This document shows positions 11,624-23,500 of a DNA stretch of 64,000 bases, one piece after another. The stretch covers positions 11,977,864 through 12,041,863 of the forward strand of contig JACGWO010000008.1 in assembly GCA_034509735.1 (NCBI GenBank), written 5' to 3'. The notes below the pieces were generated by a model. It saw only the letters and a list, made by a program, of their open reading frames with translations. It ran no database searches and had not been told where the DNA came from. Source of the DNA: Sesamum alatum (lineage: Eukaryota; Streptophyta; Magnoliopsida; Lamiales; Pedaliaceae). The translations under genes and the position numbers were made by a program. Positions within the stretch are counted from its first letter, which is position 1; each line of letters opens with the position of its first letter.

Positions 11624-12765
11624 TGTATGAGAAAAACCTCCCGAATAGGGTGAGTCTTATGTCGGAGTTTGAGGATGGTGTTAAAACTTTCATAGAATGA
11701 GCCAAATGTCAGCGTGGACATATGGACAGAGAGAAGATTAGGTACCCGTGTTCGAAGTGCAAAAACAAAAGGTTCAAAACACCTGATGATGTTAATTTTG
11801 ACTTATGTATGTGAGGGTTTATGCCGAAATATTATAATTGGACTTTGCATGTCAAGGAGAGGTGCATAAGTACTTTGATGCTGTGATTGCCCCTCCAGTG
11901 CAGGAGGAGCAAATCCCAACTGCTCAAGAGGAGGATAGTTTACACTGGGGTGAGGAACAACAGATGGATTGGGCGCAAAGGATGATTTTTTATGCAACCG
12001 GCCGGGTTATTTTTGTTCTTACCATGAGGGTGTGCATGATGATGGTACGAGGCCCTGTTCTACTAATGTCAATCCTAGTTCATGGTACGATGGGGGGGGG
12101 GTTATGATTATCTGTTATGATTGTCATACCATTTTTTTATGTAGTGCACGCTGCCAACCAGTCATTGTGGAATGGTTGTACCCAATCTCAATTTGTGTCG
12201 GTTGCTGGACTGGTGAATATCAAGGCTGAGAATAATTTTTCTGAGAGATGCTACGATAAGTTGTCCCAATGGGTTGATCAATATATTGACCACGACCACA
12301 ATATGTCCACTAGTTACTACAATACGAAGGAGTTGATAAGAGATTTCAGTTTACCCGTTGAAAAGATTGATGTGTATAAAATTGGTTGCATTCTGTACTA
12401 GAAGGACGACATTGATCTGGACTATTGCAAGTTTTGTGGAGACGCTAGGTATAAAGCCGACCAAGGAGCTAGACCCCCTCCGTCAAAAGTCCCCGTATGA
12501 CGTTCTTAGGTACCTGCCGCTTACACCCCGATTGCAGAGGTTGTATGCTTCGGCAGTGACTGAGGAGCACATGACGTCTCATGCCACACATCAGATGGAG
12601 GAGGTCACAATTGTGTCATTCGTCCGATGCCGAGTTCAGTCCCGTAGTTGAAGAACCATTGACATTCCCACCAGGCTACAGTAGCAACTACAAGGGGATG
12701 AAGAATACGAGGATGACGAAGATAGCTTCGAGGACTAAGAGATTGATGAAGATGATGCTTGAGTA
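11624..12765 (+). pseudogene. CACTA (En/Spm) transposase, internally deleted and degenerate
   Basis: Opens with the transposase-associated domain of TNPD-type proteins: VSLMSEFEDGVKTFIE, then after a stop CQRGHMDREKIRYPCSKCKN and GFMPKYYNWT. Further on are the conserved blocks YKIGCILY, KDDIDLDYCKFCGDARYK and, in a shifted frame, KSPYDVLRYLPLTPRLQRLY. ATEEHMT-like HATHQMEE and CHSSDAE follow, then the sequence jumps to an acidic tail (EEYEDDEDSFED). The large catalytic middle expected in a full-length TNPD is missing, so this is an internal deletion derivative. In-frame stops include a TAG at 12399-12401 where the family has Trp. Confidence 0.88.
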
Positions 12766-12839
12766 TCTACTGTTTTGTAATGAAATATTTAAGTTTATAT
12801 TATTTTATGAATAAGTTTTTTTTAAAAAAAAAAGAAATT

Positions 12840-13867
12840 TTTTTTACCATTACACTGGTCGTTCCAAACTACTATATATTTGGCGTGCTGACCAAGTTTT
12901 TTCTTGGCGCCAGCTCAAATTAGGGGGGAGGGGGGTTGACGAATTCAAAGTTTGGAATAGCCAATCATATAGGCCGTTCCAAATACCGGCCCACATTATT
13001 CGTTTGGCGAAAAAATTTAAAATATTTGGGGAGAGTCCAATTTCTAAAAGGATGCTCTTGGAGTGGAACCAAAAACCGTTCCAAAATATTAATATCCACA
13101 ACCGTTGAAAAAGATGTTACAATATGTGTTTAAATTCAAACACTTATGTTTTCAGGTACGATATCTTAGAATCCGTACACCGGATTCATACCGAACTTAA
13201 ATACATAGAAGACTCTATCCATTTGATCATATCTTACACTCTGATTTAAAATCACATGGCTTGATTTAGTGATGCACCAATTTGAAAGAGTACTCTTATG
13301 TTCCAGATACGATATCTCGGCATCCATGTACCAAATTAGTCCAGAACTTCATTGAATGTATTCTTTTGTTGGTTTGATCATATCTAACGATCCAATCTAA
13401 ATTTTGACATAATGATTAGGCAATGCAGTACAACAATATAAGATGATAGTTATATCAGTGTAATACTAACAATTATGAATGTACAAACTTATTTCATATT
13501 GTGAACATATATCATTCTCAGTTCCAAACATTTTATGTTTTCAATTATGATATTCCACACAGTGTATACTTTTCTTCAACATTAACGTGTTCGGTATGGG
13601 TTTTTATTAATTTCTATTATTTTTTTAAAAAAATATTTCCTTATTTGGAATACTCTTTGGAATGGCTTTATATACAGATGGTCAATCGATGTCGTTGAGG
13701 TTTAGAAAAAATATTATATAGAGGTTTTGGAACACCATTTTGAATGGCTTTATATATATGGTTTAAGCAATACAATGTCGTTTTGGAATCAGAACATCGT
13801 CGTTTTGATGTATAAGCGACATCGTTTTATAATATTGGAACGGCCGTAGGACCGGCTTTTTTTAGTG
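12840..13867. repeat. CACTA 1 right subterminal region and terminus
   Basis: Copies of (G/A)CCGTTCCAAA occur in both orientations at about 12858, 12971, 13076 and 13845. A stretch ending GGCTTTTTTTAGTG at 13867 gives CACTAAAAAAAGCC on the other strand, a CACTA-type terminus. A ~115-bp imperfect direct repeat (ACGATATCT(T/C) anchored) lies at about 13157 and 13308. One more GGCCGTTCC copy lies just outside, at 13871, so the exact end is not certain. I did not find the left terminus. Confidence 0.6.
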
Positions 13868-13929
13868 GATGGCCGTTCCAAAATTCACTATATATACAAC
13901 ACTTAGCTGATTTTTCCCTCTTCTGTCTT

Positions 13930-14740
13930 CTTCTTGCAAGTTTTGGATCGGCCTAGGAAAGCCCAACGGAAGCGCGGAAATGAAAATCAAAGCATAAATA
14001 AATGTAAATACATTCCGGATCAAAGGGTGTACTAAGTGTTCGGTGTATAACATGTCAAAAAACAAGAACAAAACATGTTTTGAGCCAAGAACCAAGAACG
14101 AGAAAACAGAAATCGTAAATCGAAATCTTACCTTCGTAGTTTTCTCTAGCGTTGCTAACCTCCTTTTCCGAATTTTCACCACAAGATTTAAACCACGAAA
14201 TCCTCCAAAGATGTTCACCCAATTCACTAGAGAAACGAGATCTACTCATGCTAGCAAGTGAGAAATCGGAAAGAAGAATTTCGAAACAACGTAATTGATT
14301 AACGTGCTTGATATCTCTTTGTTCTTACTTTGATTGAAAATCAAGAACTCAGAGTTGGAGAGTGAGAGAGTCGAGATTGAGAGAGAGGAGGAAAATCGAT
14401 TGTGATGGATCAAGTTATGAAATGACCTAGTCATTTCCTTAACTAGTGGAGGTTACCAGAAACCAACCACCACTCCTTAACAGTATATATGGCCGAGTTT
14501 GGGCACTTAAAAGAGCCAAACTCAGCCACTTTCCTTTTCAAGGAGGAGTCCAACACCTCCTTGACCTACATAGGTCAATCAAGGCCTTGGGCTAGGTTTA
14601 AATGGATTGGGCTTGTTTAAATTAAATTAATAAGCACAACAAACACTTAAGTCTATGATGAATACTTACTCTATTCATCAATATAATATTATCTTAATAA
14701 AGATTGACGAATGGTTCCCAAATCAGCCAATCAAATTGAT
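13930..14740 (-). repeat. Copia-type LTR fragment (diverged relative of the 52.5-64 kb LTRs)
   Basis: Same order of landmarks as the LTR at 52525-54576. These are a GATCGGCC/GGAAGCGCGGAAATG-like end, ACCTTCGTAGTTTTCTCT (compare ACCTTTGTAGTTTATCTC at 52746), GTTGCTAACCTCCTTTTC, CTCCAAAGATG, and a GA-rich tract near 14350-14390. Near 14660-14690 is a segment corresponding, on the other strand, to the LTR start region at 62240-62270 (ATATTATTATGTGATGAATA). No internal domain adjoins it, so it is a solo or truncated LTR. Confidence 0.65.
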
Positions 14741-15159
14741 TTTCTGGTCACCAATTCTGACACTTCTACTTATCTCTCTCTCTTCCCCTACCAGAAAAAT
14801 ACTCTCCCCCCCCCCCATCGCTACCTTCCCTACGCCTCCACCGCCATCGTCGTGGCTTGCCCCTCCGCCGTCGGCACCTGCCCCTCCTCCGTCCACGCCC
14901 ATCTCCTCCTCCTCTTCCTCTGTTCGTTCGCCTCTGCTAGGTTAGTAAATTATTTTCTATATTTTTTTTTTGAAATTATATTTCTGTAAATTATTTTCTG
15001 AAAAGTTAGTGTGTATATTAGTTTGTAAATTTATCTTTGTATTTTTATGATGATGTAAATATTGGGTAATTTCCGAAAATCTGAAAATTGTGTAACTTAT
15101 GTGTATTTTATCTGAAAATTTGTATTTTATGTGTATTTTGGGTAATTTCTGAAAATCTG

Positions 15160-15425
15160 AGGGTTTAATGTAATTTTTCTTCCTATGATATTGTAAATAA
15201 GCAAATTACCCCCTAGAAAAAGGAAATAGCAATTTACCTCCTTGTGTTCTTTGAAATGGAGCAATTTACCTCAATCTAGGGAGGTAAATTGCTCCACTTT
15301 AAAAAGTACGGGAAGGTAAGTTGATTCATTTTAAAAAACACAGGGAGGTAAACTGCTATTTTATTTTTCATAGGGGGTAATTTGCTCGTTTGCAATATCA
15401 CAGAGGGGTTGCTTGTATTTTTCTC
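15160..15425. mobile_element. MITE-like fold-back element (GGTAATTTGC family)
   Basis: Long imperfect inverted repeat. GATATTGTAAATAAGCAAAT at 15187-15206 and the following ACCCCCTA are mirrored by TAGGGGGTAATTTGC and CAATATCA ending at 15400. Internal GGAGGTAAATTGCTCC words alternate on both strands. The same word set occurs in the terminal repeats of MULE 2 (36815-41546) and in the small elements at 26070-26195 and 50755-50830, suggesting one Mutator-like family. Confidence 0.75.
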
Positions 15426-16260
15426 GAAAATAAAAAATTGTGTAATTGTGTAAAAAATCTGAAAATATTGGGTAATTTCTGTGTAATATCTGAAAAACAA
15501 ATTCAGAAAAATTTTCTTCAAATTTTCTGTAAATTTTGTAATTTTCTGTAATTTTATAACCTTTTTGATATTTTATGATGATTATTTTTTGTAAATTCTG
15601 AAAATTTTGAAAATTCTGAAAATTTCAAAACTTCTGAAATGTATTTGAAATTTTTTTAATTTTCTGATTTTTTTATAATTTTTTGAGAAATTTGTGTAAT
15701 TTTGTGAAATTATTTGAAATTTAATAACTATTTTTTAAAATTTCTGAAATTTTTGAGATTTTGTTTTTGTAATTTTCTAAAATTTTTCAGATTGATTCTG
15801 TACTTTATGAGATTCTAGAATTTTAAGATTTTTTTTACTATATTTTTGTTGTTTTTTTATGCCATTTTAGGATAGTTTAGAAATTAGGAAAAATAGGATA
15901 ATTCAAAAAAAAAAAATAGAAAAACTACTTGGATTTAGTACACATTTTAGGAAAATTGGTGGGTGTTAGTCTCATTTTAGGAAAAATGATGAGAATCTAG
16001 TGCACGTTTTAGAAAAAATATGGGATTTAATATACATTTTAGTAATATACTTAAGATAATTTATAATACAATTAATTTAATATACTTTAAAAAAAATAAA
16101 ATTATAATAATATATTTTTATCATTATAGTAAAGTTTATAATAATTTAATATACTTTATAATAATTTAATCAATATAATATACTTGAATAGTTTTAATAT
16201 TATTTTATACATAATATAATACAATTACTAGTTTTTAATATTATAATTTTTCAAGTTATA
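15426..16260. other. T-rich non-coding stretch (intron of the TNPA-like relic)
   Basis: Dominated by reiterated TTTTCTGAAAATT-type words (15440-15800) and then CATTTTAGGAAAAAT repeats (15930-16050). No coding signal. Confidence 0.5.
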
Positions 16261-17720
16261 GATCCATGACGATCGGTGGTCAACCCCATCCGGGACGTGG
16301 TCATGGCCGAGTCCATGGTCGTGGCTCGCCAATTCCTGCTCTTGTCATTGATGCGGAAGCACTCCCACCACCTCCACCACTAGAGCTTGCGTCCGTGCCA
16401 CAGACCCCGCCAGTAGATCCGACCGCAGCTGGGTGATCGGACGACAGGGCAAGTAGTTCATAGGCACCCTCGGTCGTGGGATGCACCACCACCACCAATG
16501 CCACCAGTGCCACCACCTTCTGCACGTCACTATATCAGCCCTCGCGATGCGAGGTAACGTAAATAATTTTATTAAATCATTTTCATTGTATTTTTTTGTT
16601 TTTAAGATTTAATTAACTTTTCAGGTTGGGCCGAGATTTCTACACAACGATCTATACTTTGGTGCGCAAACATTGTCCTCATCCCTAGGGATCCATATCG
16701 CAGATTCCATAGGAGCACCAGCTCTTCTGGTTAGGTAAGAATTGTTCATATTTTTAATTATGTTTTTAAATGTGAATATTGATTTTTATCGATTATTTAT
16801 AATTTTTTTGGTTGACTAGGTGAATATGCAGCTTCCTTGTTGGTGGAATTGCGATGATGAATCGATGTTCAAGGTCTTCAAGTGGCAGGCTGATAAATTC
16901 CTGCAGAAGCGGTTCGTGGACGCTCGAGCTCAATTGTTCCGGCTGCTGCGGTTGGCCCAATCAAATTTGGCGCCATCTGCTGGAAGACTAGGCGAGCACA
17001 AACTTCAAGGGCACCTCGGTCAAGAATAGGCCAACCGGATGGCTGACCAGCCGGCAGTAGCTGCTGTCTACCGCGGGGGATTGTCCTCCTTTGACAAGCA
17101 TAAGCGAAATATGGTAAGTGTCCTTTTTTTATTTTTTGGTTCTATCATTTAAAAAAACTTACATATTTTTTTCGGTTCTTGGACATAAGGCACAACTCGG
17201 TCGCCTTGTCAAGCAGATGGAAGTGTTCTCCAAAGTCTCCAAAAGGAAGGAGGACGGGCAAAGGAGCGGCCCGAGGATAGAGGAGGTCACAGTAAGTAGT
17301 TTTATAATTATAATGTTTTTCAATTGAAATTAATTTAATTTTTTGTACTAATTGCCTAATCCGTTTCGCAGGAGATGTTCAAAGGATGATGGAGGAACAA
17401 CAAACCCGCTATCAAATGATCAACAAGATCCTCCACCATCTTCTCAAGGCTCTGTGGATGTCGGCAACAAGCGGCCGAAAGAGGGCCATGTATTCGGTTT
17501 CGATTCCGAGGCCCACAACATGATTGTTGGACCATCATAGCCCAGCTGCTCGCATATGTCAACACTGATGCCACCGCTACCGCAACCGTAATGCCTAAAC
17601 CTCGACCACTTGGCTCGCCCTCCACCGCCCCAACTGTCCGAACCTCCAGTTGATCCCCCGACTCCCCACGACGAGGCACAAGACGGTGCAGACGCTGCCG
17701 ATTGGAAGCTCGATCTAGAT

Positions 17721-18560
17721 TAGGGTTGTTTTTGTTTTTTATTTTATTTTAAAAGTTGTATGTATATAATATGATTTTTAAACACTATTAACATTTTCTT
17801 AATTATATTGTTACTATTTTCTTCCTAGATAATTTATTTAAAATATTTCGCATTTAAGAAATTCAACAAAACATCTGTAACTAAAAATGTAAAAAAAATA
17901 TTATAATAATTTAAATATAAATAAAATATATATAAGAAATATACTAAATTTGTAACGGCTTGTGTAGACGGTTATTGGAGTAGGCTTCACCAGCACACAA
18001 CCTGAAAACATACAAAAGTCGTTTCCAATCAAATTACAAATCCGTTACAAATACCATTAAAACAAATATTCCCAACTAGATACAAAATGCTCATAAAAAT
18101 CATTGAAAAATCGTTCTAAATATAGGAACAACAAACGTCCACAAGTTGTTACAACAACTATCATAAAATAAGGTACATACAACGTACACAAAGGAGTCAC
18201 AATCTCCGTTACAATATGTGTTACAAATGATGTTACAACAACCGTTACAAATAATGGGATTCCAATAAATGTTCAAAAGACTTTGCCAATAAGATAAAAA
18301 ATTAAAGTTATGTGTGTTACAATAGGTATTCCAAATAATCTCAACATTGGTCATCCCAAACAGAGTTACAACGTCAATTTCTACATTCGATCAATGATTG
18401 TAACGGTTTACATGGTCGATACAAAATTCGATACAATTTAGTAACGACTTCTTCAAAAGTCGTTACAAATATTTTCTAACGCCTGTCAAAAGAATGGAAG
18501 GCTTGCCGTTATAGAAGTCGTTTCAAATTTATTAAACATATTACTAATTTAAAACCAGTG
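17721..18560. repeat. CACTA 2 subterminal repeat region
   Basis: From about 17950 to 18530 the word GTTACAA (or its complement TTGTAAC) and close variants (GTTTCAA, GTTCTAA) recur more than a dozen times in both orientations, e.g. CCGTTACAAATA, GTGTTACAAAT, AAGTCGTTACAAAT. Short motifs reiterated near the ends are typical of CACTA elements and are TNPA-type binding sites in En/Spm. The motif differs from the CCGTTCCAAA word of CACTA 1, so the two elements belong to different families. Confidence 0.65.
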
Positions 18561-18574
18561 TTTCCAATATATTT

Positions 18575-19066
18575 TTTCTGGATTAAAAATAATTTTCGTC
18601 CTATATCTTTTGTATTTTGGTATTTTAGTCCTTTATCTTTCTAGGGTAGCAAATACGTCCTGTAATTTTTTAAATTTTTTGCGATTTTGGTCCTTCAGTC
18701 GCCGGAGTTTGCAAATATTGCCGGAATTATTTTTTAATTTGGGGCTTTTGTTCCCATTGGTCAATTTAATGGACCAAAATCGCAAAAAATTATAAGTTAC
18801 AGGACCTATTTGCTACACTAGAAAGATACATGACTAAAACACCAAAATATAAAAGATATAGGATGAAAATTTGGTTCCATGCTGATAGTAATTTGACCAA
18901 TGGGAACAAAAGCCCCAAATTTAAAAAAAATTCCGATAACATTTGCAAACTCCGGTGATTGAAGGACCAAAATTGCGAAAAATTAAAAGTTACAGGACCT
19001 AGTTGCTAACCTAGAAAGATAAAGGACCAAAATACTAAAAGGCAAAAGATACATGACGAAAAATCC
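18575..19066. mobile_element. Fold-back MITE with ~220-bp arms inserted in the CACTA 2 end
   Basis: The left arm (from TGGATTAAAAATAATTTTCG near 18580) and the right arm (ending CGAAAAATCCA near 19065) are inverted copies. Shared landmarks are CCTTTATCTTTCTAGG, CCGGAGTTTGCAAAT and GGGGCTTTTGTTCCCATTGG. It lies just inside the AAGCCTTTTTTTGTAGTG terminus of CACTA 2. No clear target duplication was found. Confidence 0.8.
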
Positions 19067-19070
19067 ATTT

Positions 19071-19088
19071 AAGCCTTTTTTTGTAGTG
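19071..19088. repeat. CACTA 2 right terminus
   Basis: AAGCCTTTTTTTGTAGTG on the + strand reads CACTACAAAAAAAGGCTT on the other. This is a canonical plant CACTA terminal sequence, placed after a subterminal repeat region. The matching left end was not recognised. Confidence 0.7.
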
Positions 19089-19383
19089 AAAATTAAAATA
19101 TTTGATTGGTATATCATTAGTTAATTTCTTAAATATTTAATTCTTGTAGAATACAATTTATAATTGTATAAATTTAGGATTGGAAAAAAGAATAAAATAC
19201 TCACATAGATCTTATTTTACACGAATTCTATTTTCATGCAATGAAAAAGGAAAAGAACAAAGACTAAAAGTGTGCAATTGAATTCATGTCAGACTAATAA
19301 CTATTCTATCTCTCTGGTTTTTTTAATTACTTTCAGCAAAATAAATAATTTAATAATTAAAAGAAATGATCTACTAATTTTAA

Positions 19384-20580
19384 GGATAAATTGCATAAAA
19401 CTCTCTGTATTTTCAAAAATTTAGCTAAAAACTTCCGTGTGTTAAAAAGTAGGCAAAAAACCCTCTGTATTTTCTAAAATAATGCACACTCTCCCCTTCT
19501 GTTAAGTAAGCTTAACGGCGTTAATTTATGCTGAATTACCCGTTATACCCTTTCTCATAATAGCCATTGATCCTTCATTATTAAAAAATCAACGGTCCAG
19601 ATCTTAAGTAATTTAAAATTTTTTATTTACATAAAATTATATATATATATACACCGAATATACATACATTTACATATCTAAGATACTATATAATGTATAT
19701 ATATTTATATTGACGGCGACAACGGTCGCCGCCTCCTCTGTGGCGGTGGCGCAGTAACAGTCTGGGCGACGTTGCCGTCACCGCCCACAAAGGGGGCGAC
19801 TCGCGCACAGAGGGTCGTCGCCCCCTTCTGCGGGGGTGACGCTCGATCTGGCGACGCCGCCCCCGTCGTCGAGGCGCCATCGCCAGTAATGGCCGGTGAT
19901 GAAGCGGCCGACGGGGATGGAGAAGAAACCCAAAATTCATCATTTTTAATTTTTGAAGAAATATAACTAAAACATTTATTTTTTCAAAATTTAAATATAA
20001 TAAAACATACTAAATTTTAAGTTTAAATAAGTATATTGATAGCAGTAATTTAAAATTTATTTAAAGTAAATAATATAACATAAAAAAAATTGATACAATT
20101 TTTTGGTAATTTGATATTAAATTAGCATATTTTATAAATAAATATAGATTTTTAAATATGTTTTAAATTTTAACCTTTTTTAAAATTTTATATATACATT
20201 TTATGTATTTTTATATTAAGTTTATATAGTTTTTAAATAAATATTAGTTTAATTAAAATATATTAAAATTAAATAATAAATTAAATTACTCAGTTATATA
20301 TAATGTATTAAAATAGATTTAAAAAAAATATTGATTTTGTCTTATATATCAAAGAAAAGGGTAAAATGGACTTTTGTAAATACAAAATAATGTCAAAAAG
20401 TGTCACAAAAGAAACCCACACGCATTTTAGGCGTGTGACATGCACTCTCCGTTAGTTTCTAACGGAGAGGGGGTATTTTGCTACCTTTTCCATAACATGG
20501 GGGGTTTTTGCCTATAAAAATATCACAAAAGAATTTCGTGTTATTTCACCAAAACACAGGAGGTGTTATGCAATATACCC
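19384..20580. mobile_element. Non-autonomous Mutator-like element with GC-rich core (candidate Pack-MULE)
   Basis: Perfect 9-bp direct repeats TAATTTTAA flank it (19375-19383 and 20581-20589), the Mutator signature. The ends are inverted repeats: GGATAAATTGCATAA at the left against TTATGCAATATACCC at the right. The similarity runs on for over 100 bases (GGCAAAAAACCCTCTGTATT versus GGCAAAAACCCCCCATGTTA on the other strand; TAACGG words near 19513 and 20455). The interior is AT-rich except 19712-19925, which is strongly GC-rich and open in several frames. That block could be a captured gene fragment, but its Arg/Pro/Ala-rich translations match nothing I recognise. Confidence 0.88.
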
Positions 20581-20589
20581 TAATTTTAA

Positions 20590-23500
20590 CTAATAGAGCA
20601 GTACAAAAGATAACTGCAATTTTACAATGTATACTTTATTAAATACAATAATAATTATGTTGAATATAATTTCATACTAAATTAATAACTTAGATGTTAT
20701 TCCCCTGATAAATTATTAATTTATAATGAATCATCAGCTTTGTAAATTCAAAGTTTTAAATAGTTTATATTTAATACACATTTATAGACCATGTTCATAC
20801 ACTATAATGCACTTTTTGTAGTTAAGCACATGGATGTTTTTTTGCGAGCACAAGATGTGGATAAAAATAATATTATTTTTACAGTATTTTTCAAAACTTA
20901 AAAACATAATATATTTTTCTTAAAATTATATTAATCTTATCAATTTAAATGGAACAGTAAATTAAAACAATGTTCTTCATCTTCAGTTAAAAATGTTAAT
21001 CCTATAACTTATATATGTGTATTCCAAAAGTAATAAAAAAAGTAAAATTATAAAATCAGGAAGTAAATATGTCAATGAGAAATTATTTTGCAAACAAACG
21101 TGAAATAGAACAAAAATTATGCATGAAAAGCCAAGTTCATGTTTGAAATTCTATGACATACTTTCAACATATGTTTAATAATAATTACTATAGTCACCAT
21201 TTAACACTTCAAATAATTGAATTGGAAAAAGAATAAACCAAAAGAAAGAAAGATAATTGCATTAAAAGAAAATCGGAAAACATGATAACTATGCAATTTA
21301 ATAAGAAACAATAATATTAATTTTTTTTATAAAAACTATGGAAAATATAAATCTAACTTTTCTAAATCAAAACGACGCGTTTAATGCAAGATAAAAAAAA
21401 ATACACAGACAAATTTTGATAAGAATTTAATTCATTATCTTGCTATCATGAATAACCAATTTTATACCCAATTGACAATGAATGTCATATACCTTTTTTT
21501 CTTCTTTTTTACTATGTACGTTATTTTAAACTTCCTGATGTGATTAGGATACTTATTTATTTTTCATTTCTCTAGAAGAAAAAATCAAGTGAGATCATGT
21601 ACATATTTGAACAACTTTCATAAGTAAATATAAGAATACTTCATGATAGATTCTCCATGAAAAAAAAAGTATAAAATAATATTTATAAAAGATGATTAAT
21701 TAAAACACAAGAAGAAAAATACATAAGCGATGTGAAATTAGACATAAAAAAACAAAAGAATAAAAAAATAAAATCATTTCATAATGCACCAGGGAAAAAA
21801 AACTAGCACCGTTCTATCATGTTGCCTTTGCATTAATGAAAAATACATTATCAGATTATACATTGAGAAGCCCTTTTATTTGCTAAAAACAATTATAAAA
21901 AAATTGAAATTAACAAATTCATATATTTATGAAGAATGATCGTTCTTTTGTATTGCAACAAATTCAAACCTATGAAACTTATAATATTTTAAAGTTAAAA
22001 TTTTAATAGAGCAACATTTACAACATTATCTCCCTAAGAAAAAATATCATATGGAAGAAGATGTCAAAATGTATTTTGTGACATAAATTTTTAAATAGAG
22101 CAGTAACCCATGATTTTTTCAACTTGAATAACAATGGAAGATTAGTAAAAATTAAATCCAATCAGAAAAAACTAAAAAAAAGAAAAAAAATATTAATTTG
22201 AATGAAATTAAAACATACTTTATTAGTATTAATTGAACCAACAAAAAACTATCAAAAACTTATGTTAATGAACGATATTAATTGTAAAAAATAATGATTT
22301 GAACTGATTAAAATTAAAAATTTACTGCATGAGGTATATCAAGAGATTGATATAAGTTTAATGACTGGAAGCATATGATCAAAATAAAAATAAATGAGTA
22401 GTAATAAGATAAATGCTGTTTTATGATAAAAAAAAAAAATTAATCCTAAATTTTATATTTGTTAAAATTAGTACAAATTGGATTAGTATCCTAATTTGAA
22501 AGTAGAATCTAGTCTAGATAAATACTAATCTTGAAGATAGGATATTTTAGATAAATACAAATTTAATTTTTTAATTTAAAATAGATGAGATTTCTAACTA
22601 ATGGGATTTTCTCTTGACAACTAAAACATTCAAAATTATCAAAAATTAGTACTTGATCAAACTTGTCTTAATTGTGGTCAATCATCATTTTGCTATATAT
22701 ATGTACTAGCATGAACTCCGTGCTATGTACGGAAGATTTTAAATTCTATAGTATTTCCATAAATTTTAAATTTTGTAATTGTGTGTCATATTTTAATAAC
22801 CGTCTTATTATATAAGAACAAAATTGTTTATATAAATTCAATATTAAATTCTATAAGTTTATTCACGGAATTTTTTGACAATAGCAATAGAATATTATAA
22901 ATACACATTGATGGAAAAATATTTTATAAGATTCAAATTCCACATATATATATCTATATATAATTTTTTATTCAATTAATATACCTTTAGTAAAATAAAA
23001 ATATTAGTATTAAATACATTATGTTAAATTATTGTCAAATTACCTTGTGATATAAATTCCCCCTAAAAGAATACAATTCAGATTAAATGATCTTTAATAA
23101 AGTTTCTGAAAATAATAATAAGAAAACATTAATTAGTAACACTGGAAAAAAATTACAATATCTTAAACTAATAAAAAAGCAAAGATATATATATATATAT
23201 TTATATCTCTAAATTATATACCAACAATAAAAATATACAATAAGAAATTTGAAAAGTACAAACATAATATATACAATTAAAAATTTCTATTAGTTGGGTT
23301 CATGCCCATTAATTATCATAGATATTGTCAGATCATCGAGTTACTTATTAATGAATAATTCCTTTTATCATGATAAATTACAACTTCAACTCATTATTTT
23401 TCACTTGATATTGAACTTGTTAATTGCCTGTGATTTTATTTTATCTTTTTGTCAGTTTTATTTTCTTTTGAAAGACCAAATAATAAAATTAAATAATTTA

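Larger units (their letters stand above)
14770..17720 (+). pseudogene. TNPA-like (plant transposase Ptta/En/Spm family) gene of a second CACTA element, degenerate
   Basis: Exon-like blocks with good splice signals. A C/T-rich leader with Pro-rich coding ends at about 14939 (donor GTTAGT). A block begins near 16263 with ATG at 16266 (TIGGQPHPGRGHGRVHGRG). A block at 16625-16734 contains VGPRFLHNDLYFGA. A block begins at 16820 with WNCDDESMFKVFKWQADKFL, the hallmark of this family, followed by ASTNFKGTSVKN and AAVYRGGLSSFDKHKRNM in shifted frames to 17112. Blocks at about 17189-17290 (LGRLVKQMEVFSKVSK) and from 17371 (MMEEQQTRYQMINKIL) follow. Stops and frameshifts abound. The first long intron carries an inserted fold-back element at about 15160-15425. 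Confidence 0.72.

Noticed and set aside
13862..14261. Minus- and plus-strand ORFs around the copia-LTR fragment
   Set aside because: They overlap LTR landmarks shared with 52.5-53.0 kb and match no protein family.
14790..14940. Proline/serine-rich ORF as a separate small gene
   Set aside because: It ends in a splice-donor-like GTTAGT and precedes the TNPA-like blocks, so it is better read as a 5' exon of that relic.
16301..16530. Minus-strand ORFs of 61-74 codons with His/Trp/Val runs
   Set aside because: Antisense of the proline-rich coding block of the TNPA-like relic.
13867..19088. Treating 13867 and 19088 as the two ends of one CACTA element
   Set aside because: Both termini read as right ends in the same orientation and their subterminal words differ, so they belong to two elements.
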